DNA of 64,000 nucleotides from Arthrobacter sp. PAMC 25486. GTDB taxonomy: Bacteria; Actinomycetota; Actinomycetes; Actinomycetales; Micrococcaceae. The DNA lies in NCBI RefSeq assembly GCF_000785535.1, contig NZ_CP007595.1, positions 1,240,001 through 1,304,000 of the forward strand. Direction: 5' to 3'. Position numbers and translations under genes: made by a program. Below the pieces are notes generated by a model. That model was not told the DNA's origin, made no database searches, and worked only from the letters and a program-made list of their open reading frames with translations. This document shows positions 45,201 to 53,357 of the stretch, piece after piece; position 1 is the stretch's first letter, and each line of letters begins with the position of its first letter.

Positions 45201-45359
45201 GTAGACGGGGATGACAACGCTGAGCAGGCCTACGTTAGGTTCCCCCTTGCCCAACATCCTGGCTATGCCCAAACGTTGAGCAGGGTGAACCGCATGGCGC
45301 AGCTTGTCCTTGTACTTTTGAGGCAGAACTTTTGCTGCCACATTGCGTAGCGTCGACAT
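42204..45359 (-). CDS. GT2 / beta-domain / CDP-glycerol glycerophosphotransferase polymerase
   Basis: The 1051-residue product begins with LPQKYKDKLRHAVHPA, a segment shared with the polymerase at 24181. The GT2 domain is complete: LLSVVIPVYNVAQYVAECL (about 47), VVDDGSTDES (about 77), NGGNGRARNIGI and the DxD-type TFADSDDVV (about 128). Beta-rich modules follow (DLMLSGYGFVRGLSDE, about 440). The TagF domain has LQTWHGTPMKKIG (about 785), LMRGHHNVLGG (about 918) and LVTDYSSIVFDY (about 956). It should add sugar and glycerol phosphate at the cytoplasmic membrane face. It is the last gene of the leftward export operon, 8 bp after the dehydrogenase stop, and is probably the main chain polymerase. 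Confidence 0.92.
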   Translation of the reverse strand: MSTLRNVAAKVLPQKYKDKLRHAVHPAQRLGIARMLGKGEPNVGLLSVVIPVYNVAQYVAECLTSVISQSYSNLQIIVVDDGSTDESMQIVAEFAKYDKRISIINLENGGNGRARNIGISAAKGEYLTFADSDDVVAHGAYSLMMATISQSHSDFVVGSYARIIGNKLQKTKASSHMHADKRVGICIDEFPDILDDVFFWNKVFRKSFWDTKVAPIPEGVLYEDQETTARAFIRATSFDVLEEVVYFWRQRSDGSSITQGKRSQKDLDDRMLVAHHVSSLLASESSQRVLHTWFARLLGSDLVPYYEQVPYTNDLYWSALHQGTKSLSKVIADNFDSVEHLNLRVDPHARVLLRFATAGMKVELEQVIVDRMESGRGFQIDVRDGLFYATPSYARVFPEYANSNSLQCDASLLQIDTKLAVTGWADNGDLMLSGYGFVRGLSDESVEVAVRVGIGAEDWQELRLKRTTDDHLDARVNDAFASHRSSTFTVRVPAAVLASVDDGMLRATVSLTVVGHTSDLAHALQVPTRSLMRYGSTPQVCDFAVLNDSEELSVDIDWGGGRPAFELYLATQQRRLVPVQITNLGENTVRYVFRLAEVVWGRTVYSPPPGAYTLRFHANAGSAATSKGRTLGVAEELSWKLPLEFQMTHCHVQAWRTRSGNLAVTLGAPLGIDERGKFWQRSLQHVFSSEPAELQEHFVFESFGGKSCTDSPKALSDELYSRNHDAIIYWSIDDFSVSYPDYARPLVRGTRKWFEKVSTAKYLINNNNFPFYFRKSIGQFYLQTWHGTPMKKIGLDAPTRYISPSYRQLMEREASYWDLLLAQNDFSREVLPQAFGYSGRVLTAGYPRNDTLASQVSNEKAREVRGLLGIREDQTAILYAPTWRDTAKNSGGVHQWVGHIDFDQAFRSLGEKTVFLMRGHHNVLGGRVSKFGDNVIDVSGYPEINDLILASDALVTDYSSIVFDYSLTGRNIYFLVTDINEYENDMRGLYLSHADLGLGGLFNNGSDLIKFLAKVVKSAQQINISGKKFTAYDDGSASVRVLESIAEINSG

Positions 45360-45367
45360 GATTCGCC

Positions 45368-46669
45368 TTAGCGGGCTTGGCCTGCCACGTTTGTACGCCA
45401 GAACCCACGCGTGTCCACCACATGCTTGCCTGCCAGAGTCGCTGTATCGATTTCACGGAATTTGTCATGATCTACCAGCAGAGCGACAACGTCTGCTGAA
45501 GCAATGGCGTCTTCCGCGGACACCAACGCGATGTTCGTGAAGCCTTCCAGTTTTTTCGGCAGAACCTTTGAATGAGGTGTTACGACGAGGATCTTGGCTT
45601 CGGGACGCTGAGTGGCGAGCTTGTGTACGATGTCCACAGCCGGCGATTCCCGCATGTCATCAATGTTCGGCTTGAACGCCAACCCTAGGGCGGCAATTGT
45701 CGGCGCTGTGTTGCCCTTCAGAGGCTCGAGGATCTGCTCAACCACACACTGGGGTTTCGAATCGTTGACCTCACGCGCGGTGCGGATGAGGCGGGCGTTC
45801 TCGGGATCGGCGGCCACAATGAACCATGGATCAACTGCGATGCAGTGTCCACCGACGCCGGGGCCGGGCTGGAGAATATTTACACGGGGATGGTGATTGG
45901 CCAGCTCAATGAGTTCCCAGACGTCAACTCCAAGGTTCTTGCTAACGACCGAAAGTTCGTTGGCGAAAGCGATATTGACATCGCGGTAGGCATTCTCGAC
46001 AAGTTTGGAAAGCTCAGCCGTGGTTGCATCCGTTTCGAGGATTTCACCCAAGCAGAACACCTTGTAGAGTGCCGTGGCGGCGGCGGCAGCACCGGGGTTC
46101 AACCCACCGACTATTCTGTCGTTGGTTACGAGCTCGATCATGACCCGACCGGGGAGGACGCGCTCGGGGCAGTGGGCGAACAGAATGACCGGACGGCCCT
46201 TTGAGCCGTCAAGGCTCAGGTCCGGGCGTGCGTCCAGGACTACCTGGGCCATGTGCGCCGTAGTCTGGGGCGGCGACGTGGATTCAAGGATAATGAGTTC
46301 GCCTCCGCGCAGCTGCGGTGCAATAGCCCGGGCGGCATCCTCGATGTAGCTGAGATCCGCAGTCTTGTCCGCCAGGAACGGTGTAGGAACAGCGACGATA
46401 AAAGCGTCAGCCTGAGGAGTTTCCTTCTGTGCGCGCAGGAATCCCTGAGCGACAGCACCCGCTACGTTCGTCCCAAGATCGGGTTCAACGAACGGCACCT
46501 CTCCGCGGTTGACCGCATCGACGGTCGCCGAGGAGACGTCCACGCCGATGACCTTGACGCCATTTCCGGCCAGGATGGCTGCAGTGGGCAAGCCAATGTA
46601 GCCAAGGCCGATGACGGCAACAGTCTCGATGCCGGCTTCTTTTGCTGATTCAAATGTCGGTGTGTTCAT
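45368..46669 (-). CDS. wecC: UDP-N-acetyl-D-mannosamine dehydrogenase
   Basis: ATG 46669 follows TGGGGA; 433 residues. The NAD-binding loop is VAVIGLGYIGLPTAAILAGN, followed by the family blocks HCPERVLPGR, ENAYRDVNIAFANELS and the catalytic cysteine in GPGVGGHCIAVDPWF (Cys about 276), with the C-terminal GLAFKPNIDDMRESPA. It oxidises UDP-ManNAc to UDP-ManNAcA; closely related enzymes use other UDP-sugars, but the presence of the 2-epimerase at 31803 supports ManNAc. It overlaps the upstream transferase gene by 20 bp. The polymer is therefore likely to be acidic through both phosphate and uronate. Confidence 0.88.
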   Translation of the reverse strand: MNTPTFESAKEAGIETVAVIGLGYIGLPTAAILAGNGVKVIGVDVSSATVDAVNRGEVPFVEPDLGTNVAGAVAQGFLRAQKETPQADAFIVAVPTPFLADKTADLSYIEDAARAIAPQLRGGELIILESTSPPQTTAHMAQVVLDARPDLSLDGSKGRPVILFAHCPERVLPGRVMIELVTNDRIVGGLNPGAAAAATALYKVFCLGEILETDATTAELSKLVENAYRDVNIAFANELSVVSKNLGVDVWELIELANHHPRVNILQPGPGVGGHCIAVDPWFIVAADPENARLIRTAREVNDSKPQCVVEQILEPLKGNTAPTIAALGLAFKPNIDDMRESPAVDIVHKLATQRPEAKILVVTPHSKVLPKKLEGFTNIALVSAEDAIASADVVALLVDHDKFREIDTATLAGKHVVDTRGFWRTNVAGQAR

Positions 46670-48551
46670 TGGGATCCCCATAGAATTTTAGGTCGCCGGA
46701 TGCGAGTAGTTCGGCGTCTTCCACTTGCCAGGTGTGGCCGTCGCCAGCACGCACCTGGTAAAAATTGAAACGGTCCGCAGAGTAAATCTGCATCCCGGAT
46801 TGTCCAGCATTGCGCAGGAACCCTGTGTCTTCTCCTAGTCCGAGGGCTGGGAACGGGTTGGCAATGAAAGTCTCCTTGGCTGCCACAATGGTGGGCCCCA
46901 TGACGAAGTCAGTGTACCTATGCTCTTTATGTCCAAAGCGCAGGATTGTTGCCTTCGAGGACTGAAGATTCATGTAATGCGCTTGCTTTCCTACAACCTG
47001 CGCCCCGGAGTAGTCGAGGGCAAAGATCTGGTCCGAGAGATACTCTCTGCCGTAATGGTCATCGTCATCCATCTTGGCGAGAACGTCACCATCAGCCGCA
47101 GCTACACAGCGATTCAGGCACTCCCCCAGCGAGACATCGCGACTGGCCGTCAGCAAGGCAACATCAGTCAGACCATACCGTTCCTGCAAACGGTGCAGCT
47201 GGTCCATTTCGAGTTCAAAGCCATGGGTCAGCAGCACCAGCTGGGTGCTTATGCCGTTCTGTGCAGCCACGGTACGGAACACGTTCTCAATCTGCTGCGG
47301 GCGGATCGTCGGGACCAAGGCCGAGGCAGTGGGACGCTGCATTCCTGAGGTGCGGTCAGGCAAGGCCTGTCCGAGAACCGTTTCCACACGGTGGGCATAG
47401 GTGTGTTCCTGCCAAATGCGGCGCTGGGCCAGGTGTGCAGTCCTGTCATTCAGCTCGGCATTTTTCACCAGTGCCCGGCTCAAGTTGGCCGCGGACTCCC
47501 GAGTTTCCGCAATGGGAACCTCATCCTCCGTAAAGAAGTTGCGGATTGCTGCGCTGGGTGTGGTGATCACAGGTGTACCCGCTGCGGAGATCTCAAAGAT
47601 CCGGCGGGCACACATGCTCGCGGAATCCACGACGGAATTCACGTTGAGGAAGACCTTGTAGGCCTTGTACGCTGAGAGCATTTGGGGGTACGTCAGCGAT
47701 CCGACCACGCGAGAATCAAGCGGAGCCGGGAACTGGTAGTCAGGGCTGCCACCGAGCTGCCGGGAAAAGATTTCCAGCCCGGTCTCCATCTTCTTGGAAG
47801 CATCCATGACACCGTTGAGCAGAATGTCCATCTGTTCGCGGCGTTCGGGATACTTGTGGGCAAAGTACATGCCACCAAAGGCAGCATCGCGCTTGTGCCA
47901 GCCCTTAGCCGGGCGGACGGGGTTGTGGACCGCCGGCTGGGCTGCAAAGGGCAGCACATCGATGCGGTCATGGCCGAGATCGGCGCGGTAGCTTTCGATC
48001 CGGCCTTCATCCGAAGTGAAAACCACGTCAAAGAGCCGGGCTGCCGGCAGGAAATCGTCGTAATGCGGCGGGTCTTCCTTGTTCCAAAAGACGCTGGGAA
48101 TTCCCTGCGCCTTGCAGGCTGCAAGAAGGGCCTTGAATTGTTGTGACGGACCGGTGTCGCTGGCGATTTTGCCGCGCCACAGCCTCTCGTTGCCAGCCCA
48201 TGCGGATTCAATGAAGACCAGGTCCAAGCCGTCAAGCTGTTTTGACCAGGTGGCCGGGTCCAGTGCGACGGCGTTCCATTCGAAGCGGAAGGCCATGGCC
48301 GAGAAGTCGTCAAGGATGACGCCGACCTTCAGATCTGAGCGACGTGCTGCTCCTGCAGGCAGGTCCGCAGGGGTGAACGACAAGTGCCGCTTCTTGCCAC
48401 GTCCCACCCAGCCAGCTTCAACGCCCTGGACACTAGTGGGTGCGGCGAAGCCGAGGTCCACACGGCGTCGGGCTTGCCATTCCTTTAGTTGGTCAGGGCC
48501 ACCGGAGCGCAAATGCCACAGCGCCGTTTTTGCTTCTTCGACTGTGTACAT
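46650..48551 (-). CDS. Bifunctional glycosyltransferase: CgeB-like GT-B plus GT2
   Basis: The ATG at 48551 shares its A with the stop of the ABC ATPase gene (TGATG), giving 633 residues. Residues about 80-390 are a CgeB-like GT-B domain: VGVILDDFSAMAFRFEW, LVFIESAWAGNERLW, PSVFWNKEDPPHYDDF, FDVVFTSDEG and RRIFEISAAGTPVITTPSAA. The C-terminal part is a GT2/GT-A domain with the acidic LAKMDDDDHYG (about 497). It would add two sugars, perhaps in the linkage or repeat unit. The sugars are not readable. The gene lies inside the export operon, between ATPase and dehydrogenase genes. Confidence 0.87.
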   Translation of the reverse strand: MYTVEEAKTALWHLRSGGPDQLKEWQARRRVDLGFAAPTSVQGVEAGWVGRGKKRHLSFTPADLPAGAARRSDLKVGVILDDFSAMAFRFEWNAVALDPATWSKQLDGLDLVFIESAWAGNERLWRGKIASDTGPSQQFKALLAACKAQGIPSVFWNKEDPPHYDDFLPAARLFDVVFTSDEGRIESYRADLGHDRIDVLPFAAQPAVHNPVRPAKGWHKRDAAFGGMYFAHKYPERREQMDILLNGVMDASKKMETGLEIFSRQLGGSPDYQFPAPLDSRVVGSLTYPQMLSAYKAYKVFLNVNSVVDSASMCARRIFEISAAGTPVITTPSAAIRNFFTEDEVPIAETRESAANLSRALVKNAELNDRTAHLAQRRIWQEHTYAHRVETVLGQALPDRTSGMQRPTASALVPTIRPQQIENVFRTVAAQNGISTQLVLLTHGFELEMDQLHRLQERYGLTDVALLTASRDVSLGECLNRCVAAADGDVLAKMDDDDHYGREYLSDQIFALDYSGAQVVGKQAHYMNLQSSKATILRFGHKEHRYTDFVMGPTIVAAKETFIANPFPALGLGEDTGFLRNAGQSGMQIYSADRFNFYQVRAGDGHTWQVEDAELLASGDLKFYGDPNEHTDI

Positions 48552-49447
48552 CAGCGCTTCCCCGCAGCCCGACGGCCCGACGCAGTCGGGCTGACAATGT
48601 TCGACATTTCCAGTGAGGTGCGCAGTTCCGCCAGCAGGGCAAAGGCCGAGTTGTTGTTGCCCTTGGCCAGCAGCTTGGTGAACTCCATGTACTTTTTGGT
48701 GACCACCTTTGGATCGCCATCCATGATGAGATCGCCTTTGTCCAGCCACACAACACGGCCGGTCATGTCCTTGATGGTCGTCAGGCTGTGACTGACAAGC
48801 AAGACGCAGCCGGCCGATTCCCGCAATTCGTCCATGCGACGCTTGCTGCGGGCAGCAAACTGAGCGTCACCGGTATTCAGTGCCTCGTCAACCAGAAGGA
48901 TTTCCGGGTTGCCGCAGGCGGCAATGGCAAAGCGCAGACGCGCCCCCATGCCTGAAGAGTACGACTTCATGGGCAAGTGGATGGATTTTTCCAGCCCGGA
49001 GACTTCCACGATCTCATCGAATCGATCGTCGATTTCATCCCGTGTCAGGCCCATAGCGAGCCCACCGAGGATGACGTTCTGATCCCCGGAAAGCTCCGGA
49101 ACCAGGGCCGCATTGACACCAAGCATGATGGGCGTGCTGGAGGCGTGGATAGCTCCGCTGGTGGGACGAACCTGGCCGCTGACCAGTTTCATCAACGTGC
49201 TCTTACCGGATCCATTGCGGCCAATGACGCCAACGGATTCACCTCGACGGACCACCAGAGACAATTCGTTGAGGGCATTGACGGTGACGGTATTCGGCCT
49301 GGGTTTGAAACGCTGCAGGACCTTCCCGCCGATGTTGGGACGCTTGGCTTGGACTTCTGTGGAAATGACCCGGTACCTCATGGCGACCTTTTCGGCCACG
49401 ATACAAGGTTCTTCCGGTATTCCATACAGATAATTAACCCCGGACAT
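48551..49447 (-). CDS. Teichoic-acid/O-antigen-type ABC exporter, ATP-binding subunit
   Basis: ATG 49447 follows GGAGGAG; 298 residues. It has Walker A GVIGRNGSGKST (about 73-84), a Q-loop region, signature YSSGMGARLRFAIA (about 160) and Walker B EILLVDEALNTGD (about 178), with VLLVSHS as the H-loop. The residues before Walker A (NALNELSLVVRRGESV) match the TagH/Wzt/RfbE subgroup. It powers flipping of the lipid-linked polymer out of the cell with the permease at 49434, whose gene it overlaps by 14 bp. The short C-terminal tail lacks a Wzt carbohydrate-binding domain, so export is probably not gated by a chain-end cap. Confidence 0.92.
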   Translation of the reverse strand: MSGVNYLYGIPEEPCIVAEKVAMRYRVISTEVQAKRPNIGGKVLQRFKPRPNTVTVNALNELSLVVRRGESVGVIGRNGSGKSTLMKLVSGQVRPTSGAIHASSTPIMLGVNAALVPELSGDQNVILGGLAMGLTRDEIDDRFDEIVEVSGLEKSIHLPMKSYSSGMGARLRFAIAACGNPEILLVDEALNTGDAQFAARSKRRMDELRESAGCVLLVSHSLTTIKDMTGRVVWLDKGDLIMDGDPKVVTKKYMEFTKLLAKGNNNSAFALLAELRTSLEMSNIVSPTASGRRAAGKR

Positions 49448-50321
49448 AAGACTCCTCCGCCTTCCAGAAGAAGATGATGCCGAAGACGAGTGTGACTGTT
49501 GCCCAGGCTGTGAGCATGGCCCAGGAACTCAAGGCAGGAGTAACCCCGTACAGCACAGCGTCATGGGTGATGTCGATGATGATGAACATGGGGTTCATCT
49601 GCATCAGTTTCAGAATCATTGGCTGGCTCGCAAAACGGTCCACAGAATAAAAGATGGCGGACAAGTACATGAGCAGTCTCAGCATGAACGGCAGCAGGTG
49701 AGTAACATCGTTGACGCGGGAAATGATACGGGCCAGGATCAATCCCACCCCAAGGTTGAACGCAAACTGCAGGACTAGAACGGGCAGCAGCAGCAGCCAG
49801 CGCCAGGTGATCGGTTCCGCCGGCGGGATGACCAGGACAATGAGCAGCATGGCAATGATCATGGGAATATGCGAAAGGAATTCGCGCAAATTCACCCCGA
49901 TGGGCAGGGCTGCCCGAGGGAAACTGAAACCTTGAACGAGTGACTTGTTTTGCTGCATGGAGCGGGCGCCGCTCATGATGGCGCCTGAGCTGATTTGGAA
50001 CATGAAGACGCCGATGACCAGGTAGCCGATAAAGTTGGGAATCCCCTTGCTGGTGTTGAGCAGCAGACCGAACACGAGGAAGTAGGTAAGGCCGTTGAAT
50101 ATGGGGTTCAGAATTAGCCAGGCGCTGCCGAGCTTGTCGCGGCGGGTGCCACTTTGGACGCGGGCGCGGGCGTCGTAGTAGATGAACTGGCGGAAGTCCC
50201 AAAGCTGGACAAGGTAGTCCAGAAACTTGGGGCGGGCCCCGACCCTTTTCAGCTTTGTCAGGTCAACAGGGACGTCATGGACCGCAGCAGGCTGGGGCAG
50301 CTGCGTTGCAGCTTCAGTCAT
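49434..50321 (-). CDS. Teichoic-acid/O-antigen-type ABC exporter, permease subunit
   Basis: I choose ATG 50321 (295 residues), which overlaps the upstream glycosyltransferase stop by 8 bp; a longer frame from 50420 is only a shadow of that gene. It has six membrane segments of the ABC-2 type: for example GLTYFLVFGLLLN, IGYLVIGVFMFQI, MIIAMLLIVLVIP, WRWLLLLPVLVLQFAFNLGVG, MLRLLMYLSAIFYSV and MLTAWATVTLVFGIIFFW. The Arg-rich N-terminal amphipathic piece (YYDARARVQSGTRRDKLG) is typical of TagG/Wzm. It forms the export channel with the ATPase encoded next. Confidence 0.92.
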   Translation of the reverse strand: MTEAATQLPQPAAVHDVPVDLTKLKRVGARPKFLDYLVQLWDFRQFIYYDARARVQSGTRRDKLGSAWLILNPIFNGLTYFLVFGLLLNTSKGIPNFIGYLVIGVFMFQISSGAIMSGARSMQQNKSLVQGFSFPRAALPIGVNLREFLSHIPMIIAMLLIVLVIPPAEPITWRWLLLLPVLVLQFAFNLGVGLILARIISRVNDVTHLLPFMLRLLMYLSAIFYSVDRFASQPMILKLMQMNPMFIIIDITHDAVLYGVTPALSSWAMLTAWATVTLVFGIIFFWKAEESYVRG

Positions 50322-52074
50322 GCGTTCCACTCGGGCTTTCCAACGACAACTCAACCACTTTCTTGTACGCCGCGCTGTAGATGGCAGCATTTGCCGCCCA
50401 GGTACGGGTTTCCAAAACACGGCTACGACCGGCCGTACCCAGGTTTTCTCTCAAATCCTGATCCGATAACAGCTCAGACAAAACCCTGGCCAAGTCCGCC
50501 GGATCATCCGCCGCACTCAGCCTGCCGTTAACGTTGCCCTCAATGATCTCACGGAGCGCGGGCAAGTTGCTTGCCACGACCGGGCGGGCGCTGGCCAAAG
50601 CCTCCACGGGTTTGAGTGGTGTCACAGCCCGCGTGACGGCCAGATCTTTGCGGGGGACCACAAAAATATCAAGTGCCGCATGGTAAATCGGGGTGGATTC
50701 GCGGGGAACGCGGCCGGTAAAAATAGCCTTACTCCCAAGCCCCAAACGCTTTGCCTGGTCCTGCAGTGACGGAGCCGATGTGCCGCTTCCCACAATCAAC
50801 AGCCGCAATTTGGGGAATTGCGGCGACAAAATGGCGAAGGCTTCCACCAAGTGGTCCATGCCTTCGTAATCCACCAAGGAGCTAACGGTGCCAATGTAGT
50901 TCAGCGCCGGGTCCAGCCCGAGTGCTGTCCGGGCCTCGGCATGGCTTCTGGGCGTTCCCAAGAACTCCCCGCCTACCGCATTGGGCGCCAGCAGGATCTT
51001 CTCTGCGGGAATTCCAGCGGCAATGATGCTGTCCTTCATGGTGTAACCCAGCGTAAACACAGCATCTGCTGCGTCCATGACGGCGGCTTCGCGTGCCTGG
51101 AACTGAACGTAGCGCTGGCTCTCCTTTGCCCCATCACTCCGTGTTGATGCCCAAGTGTCGGCCAACTGGCCGCGGACTTCATACACCCACGGGATGCCAA
51201 GCGCCTTTGCGACAGCACCGACGACGAGGCCGTTGGCAAAGTGAGTGGTGGTGTGCAACACCTCAGGGCGAAATTCCAACGCCACGCGCAGCAATTCCTT
51301 GGCTTCCTGCTGCATCCTGGCATCGGCCGTGGCCGCCATGCGTGAGAGCAAGAGCCGCTGATAAGTAATTCCATCCACAACGTCCTGCTCAGCAGCAAAG
51401 ACCTTGCCCACCTGAACCGGGTATCCCAGGCGGGTCACGGCCAGAACATCCCAACCAGCGTCGCGCTGTGCCGTCATGATGGAGTGGCTGCGCTGGGCGT
51501 AGCCACTGGCCGTGTGGGGAAGCGAATTAGTCAGAAAGTGCAATACACGCCCAGGCACTGGCACCATGTGAATCGTGGGCAGCGAGGGGTTCCAGCCGGA
51601 GAATGTCCGCGTCTCTCCCGCAAGCCGGTCGTGGTGCTTGCCCATGCTGCCCTTCTGGGACGCGAGGGAAGCAACGGCACCGGCCATGTCGCCGTCGTAC
51701 CATCTACGGCGGGCCACCGTGGCAGGCAGGCGGGTGCTGCCAACAGCTGCGGGCAGGAACTTGTCAGCCCACTCGGGCTGGCCGGCAGCGAGGGCGATGT
51801 CTGCTGCGAGGCGGGCACGGTTGCCGGCAAGCCCGTCAATACGGGCCTTTTCAAAGCGGCGCTCCAGACCGATGCTGTCACCGGCCACAAAGGCCGCGAT
51901 GAGGGCCGCCGGGGCAACCGAAGTGGGTAGCGCCTTGCAGACAGTTTTAGCGACAGGCTGGACGATCTTGGCCGGCAAGCGCCTGGAAAGCTGCAGGACG
52001 AGGACGACGGGATCATCGGAAACGTGCCTGAGTGCAGTTGACGCCGCCAGCGAGAGGTTTTTCAACAACCCCAC
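50314..52074 (-). CDS. GT4 glycosyltransferase with N-terminal helical extension
   Basis: The GTG at 52074 shares its G with the stop of the preceding gene (TAGTG); 586 residues. About 170 residues of alanine-rich helices come first (ALRHVSDDPVVLVLQLSRRL and onward), then a GT-B fold: VLHFLTNSLPHTASGYAQRS (acceptor loop), EVLHTTTHFANGLVVGAVAK, WVYEVRGQLADTWAS, NYIGTVSSLVDYEGMDHLV, LLIVGSGTSAPSLQ and LKPVEALASARPVVAS. The usual first glutamate of E-x7-E is not obvious (VTRAVTPLKPVEAL), as in some GT4 members. Position in the operon implies synthesis of the exported polymer or its linkage unit. Confidence 0.85.
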   Translation of the reverse strand: MGLLKNLSLAASTALRHVSDDPVVLVLQLSRRLPAKIVQPVAKTVCKALPTSVAPAALIAAFVAGDSIGLERRFEKARIDGLAGNRARLAADIALAAGQPEWADKFLPAAVGSTRLPATVARRRWYDGDMAGAVASLASQKGSMGKHHDRLAGETRTFSGWNPSLPTIHMVPVPGRVLHFLTNSLPHTASGYAQRSHSIMTAQRDAGWDVLAVTRLGYPVQVGKVFAAEQDVVDGITYQRLLLSRMAATADARMQQEAKELLRVALEFRPEVLHTTTHFANGLVVGAVAKALGIPWVYEVRGQLADTWASTRSDGAKESQRYVQFQAREAAVMDAADAVFTLGYTMKDSIIAAGIPAEKILLAPNAVGGEFLGTPRSHAEARTALGLDPALNYIGTVSSLVDYEGMDHLVEAFAILSPQFPKLRLLIVGSGTSAPSLQDQAKRLGLGSKAIFTGRVPRESTPIYHAALDIFVVPRKDLAVTRAVTPLKPVEALASARPVVASNLPALREIIEGNVNGRLSAADDPADLARVLSELLSDQDLRENLGTAGRSRVLETRTWAANAAIYSAAYKKVVELSLESPSGTHD

Positions 52075-53357
52075 TAGAGAGCACTCCTTTCATGGACAAT
52101 TGCCGCAATGGAGTCCATGTATTGCGTGGCCAGCATGGGGTAATTGGCGTTCTTGCGCACCCAGTCGCGGCCGGTTGTCCCGGCGTGGAGGCGCGACCTG
52201 TCCGCGGCCAGCTCACGCCACAGCTCAGCAATGGCCTCTGCATTCCAGGACACGACGTCGCCACAGTCGGCTTCCTTGACGATGCGTGCAGCCTCGCCAC
52301 GTACGACCGCAGTCACGTGCCGGCCAATGGACATGACCTCGTAGGTCTTGGACGGGACGGTGGCGTCGAAGGACTTCCAGTCATCGCGCAGGGAAACAAT
52401 GCACGTATCGGCCTTCTCGTAGCGGTCCAGGACGTCTTTGCCGTGCAGAGAGTCATGGAAGACGACGGGTGCGTTAAGCTCATGCGCCAATTCCATCAGG
52501 CCCGGGCGTTGAGTTCCGTGGCCCACCATGTGCAGCAGCATAGAATCGCCGACGAGTGCACTTGCACGGATGACAACATCCAGGCGCTGACTTTCGCCAT
52601 GGTTGCCCAAGTACAGGGCTTCAAAGATGTCGCGTTGAAGAGCCGGAGGTTCGAAAACGGGCACAGAGTCCAGGTCCAGGCCGTTGCTGACCGTCACAAC
52701 GTGTTCCACGCCGCGGGCGCGGAGGGTTTCGGCGAAGCCTTCCGTGACGGAGACAACCATGTCGGCTCGCAGCTGGATGGCCTCGACCACACGCTCCACG
52801 AGGCTTTTGACGCTGCCCTTCACGATGCGGGCATCGCGTGCCAAATCAGGCCAGGCGTCGCGCATCTCGACGATCAGCGGTACGTGGCGCAGCTTGGCCA
52901 CGATATAGCCAGCGACCATGATCGGCAGGCTCGGCGCCGTGACAATGACGACGTCGGCTTTGCGCCACATCAAACCGGCGGGGACGGACATGGCGGCCGA
53001 GAGCAGCTGGTCCATGAGCCGCGCCGCATGGGAGTGGCCGCTGTGAGGAATGTAGGGGACGCGTTTGATGCGCTCCCCCAGCGGACCATTTTGGCCGCGG
53101 AACGGCCGGCCCGCGAGGTTTGCCGGCAGGGTGCGTTTGCCGACAGGGAAATGCGCGACAGGGGTGACAACGTCAACATCCCAGCCGGACTTGCGGAATT
53201 CTCGGATCAGGGTGGTCCAGCGTCGCTGCGGCGGGCTGCTCTCAGGCCAGTACGAGTGGATCATGAGCATGATCCGCAGAGGTTTGACTGACGAATCGCC
53301 CTCCTGGGCAGGCGCCCCGGATCTGGCGCCTTTTTGGGCGCTGGGTTTCCTACGCAT
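52074..53357 (-). CDS. GT4 glycosyltransferase, WcaI/WbuB-like
   Basis: ATG 53357 overlaps the 3' end of the wall-protein gene by 8 bp; 427 residues. The GT-B fold has RIMLMIHSYWPESSPPQRRW at the start, VVTPVAHFPVG, a membrane-facing hydrophobic patch (VAGYIVAKLRHVPLIVEMRD), EALYLGNHGESQRLDVVIRA, and a donor end DDWKSFDATVPSKTYEVMSI with the PSK-x-x-E motif of WbuB-type transferases. These often act on lipid-linked amino sugars. It is the first transferase of the operon and so may act early on the lipid carrier (inference). Confidence 0.88.
   Translation of the reverse strand: MRRKPSAQKGARSGAPAQEGDSSVKPLRIMLMIHSYWPESSPPQRRWTTLIREFRKSGWDVDVVTPVAHFPVGKRTLPANLAGRPFRGQNGPLGERIKRVPYIPHSGHSHAARLMDQLLSAAMSVPAGLMWRKADVVIVTAPSLPIMVAGYIVAKLRHVPLIVEMRDAWPDLARDARIVKGSVKSLVERVVEAIQLRADMVVSVTEGFAETLRARGVEHVVTVSNGLDLDSVPVFEPPALQRDIFEALYLGNHGESQRLDVVIRASALVGDSMLLHMVGHGTQRPGLMELAHELNAPVVFHDSLHGKDVLDRYEKADTCIVSLRDDWKSFDATVPSKTYEVMSIGRHVTAVVRGEAARIVKEADCGDVVSWNAEAIAELWRELAADRSRLHAGTTGRDWVRKNANYPMLATQYMDSIAAIVHERSAL

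Noticed and set aside
48552..48749. N-terminal extension of the CgeB-like transferase
   Set aside because: It lies wholly inside the ABC ATPase gene in another frame; TGATG coupling at 48551 is the better start.
50321..50420. N-terminal extension of the ABC permease to 50420
   Set aside because: The added residues overlap the upstream glycosyltransferase gene and are not membrane-like; ATG 50321 fits the family N-terminus.
52032..53291. Long plus-strand open frame (over 400 codons) opposite a glycosyltransferase gene
   Set aside because: It is the antisense shadow of the GT4 gene at 52074-53357, caused by high GC at third positions; the translation has no family motif.
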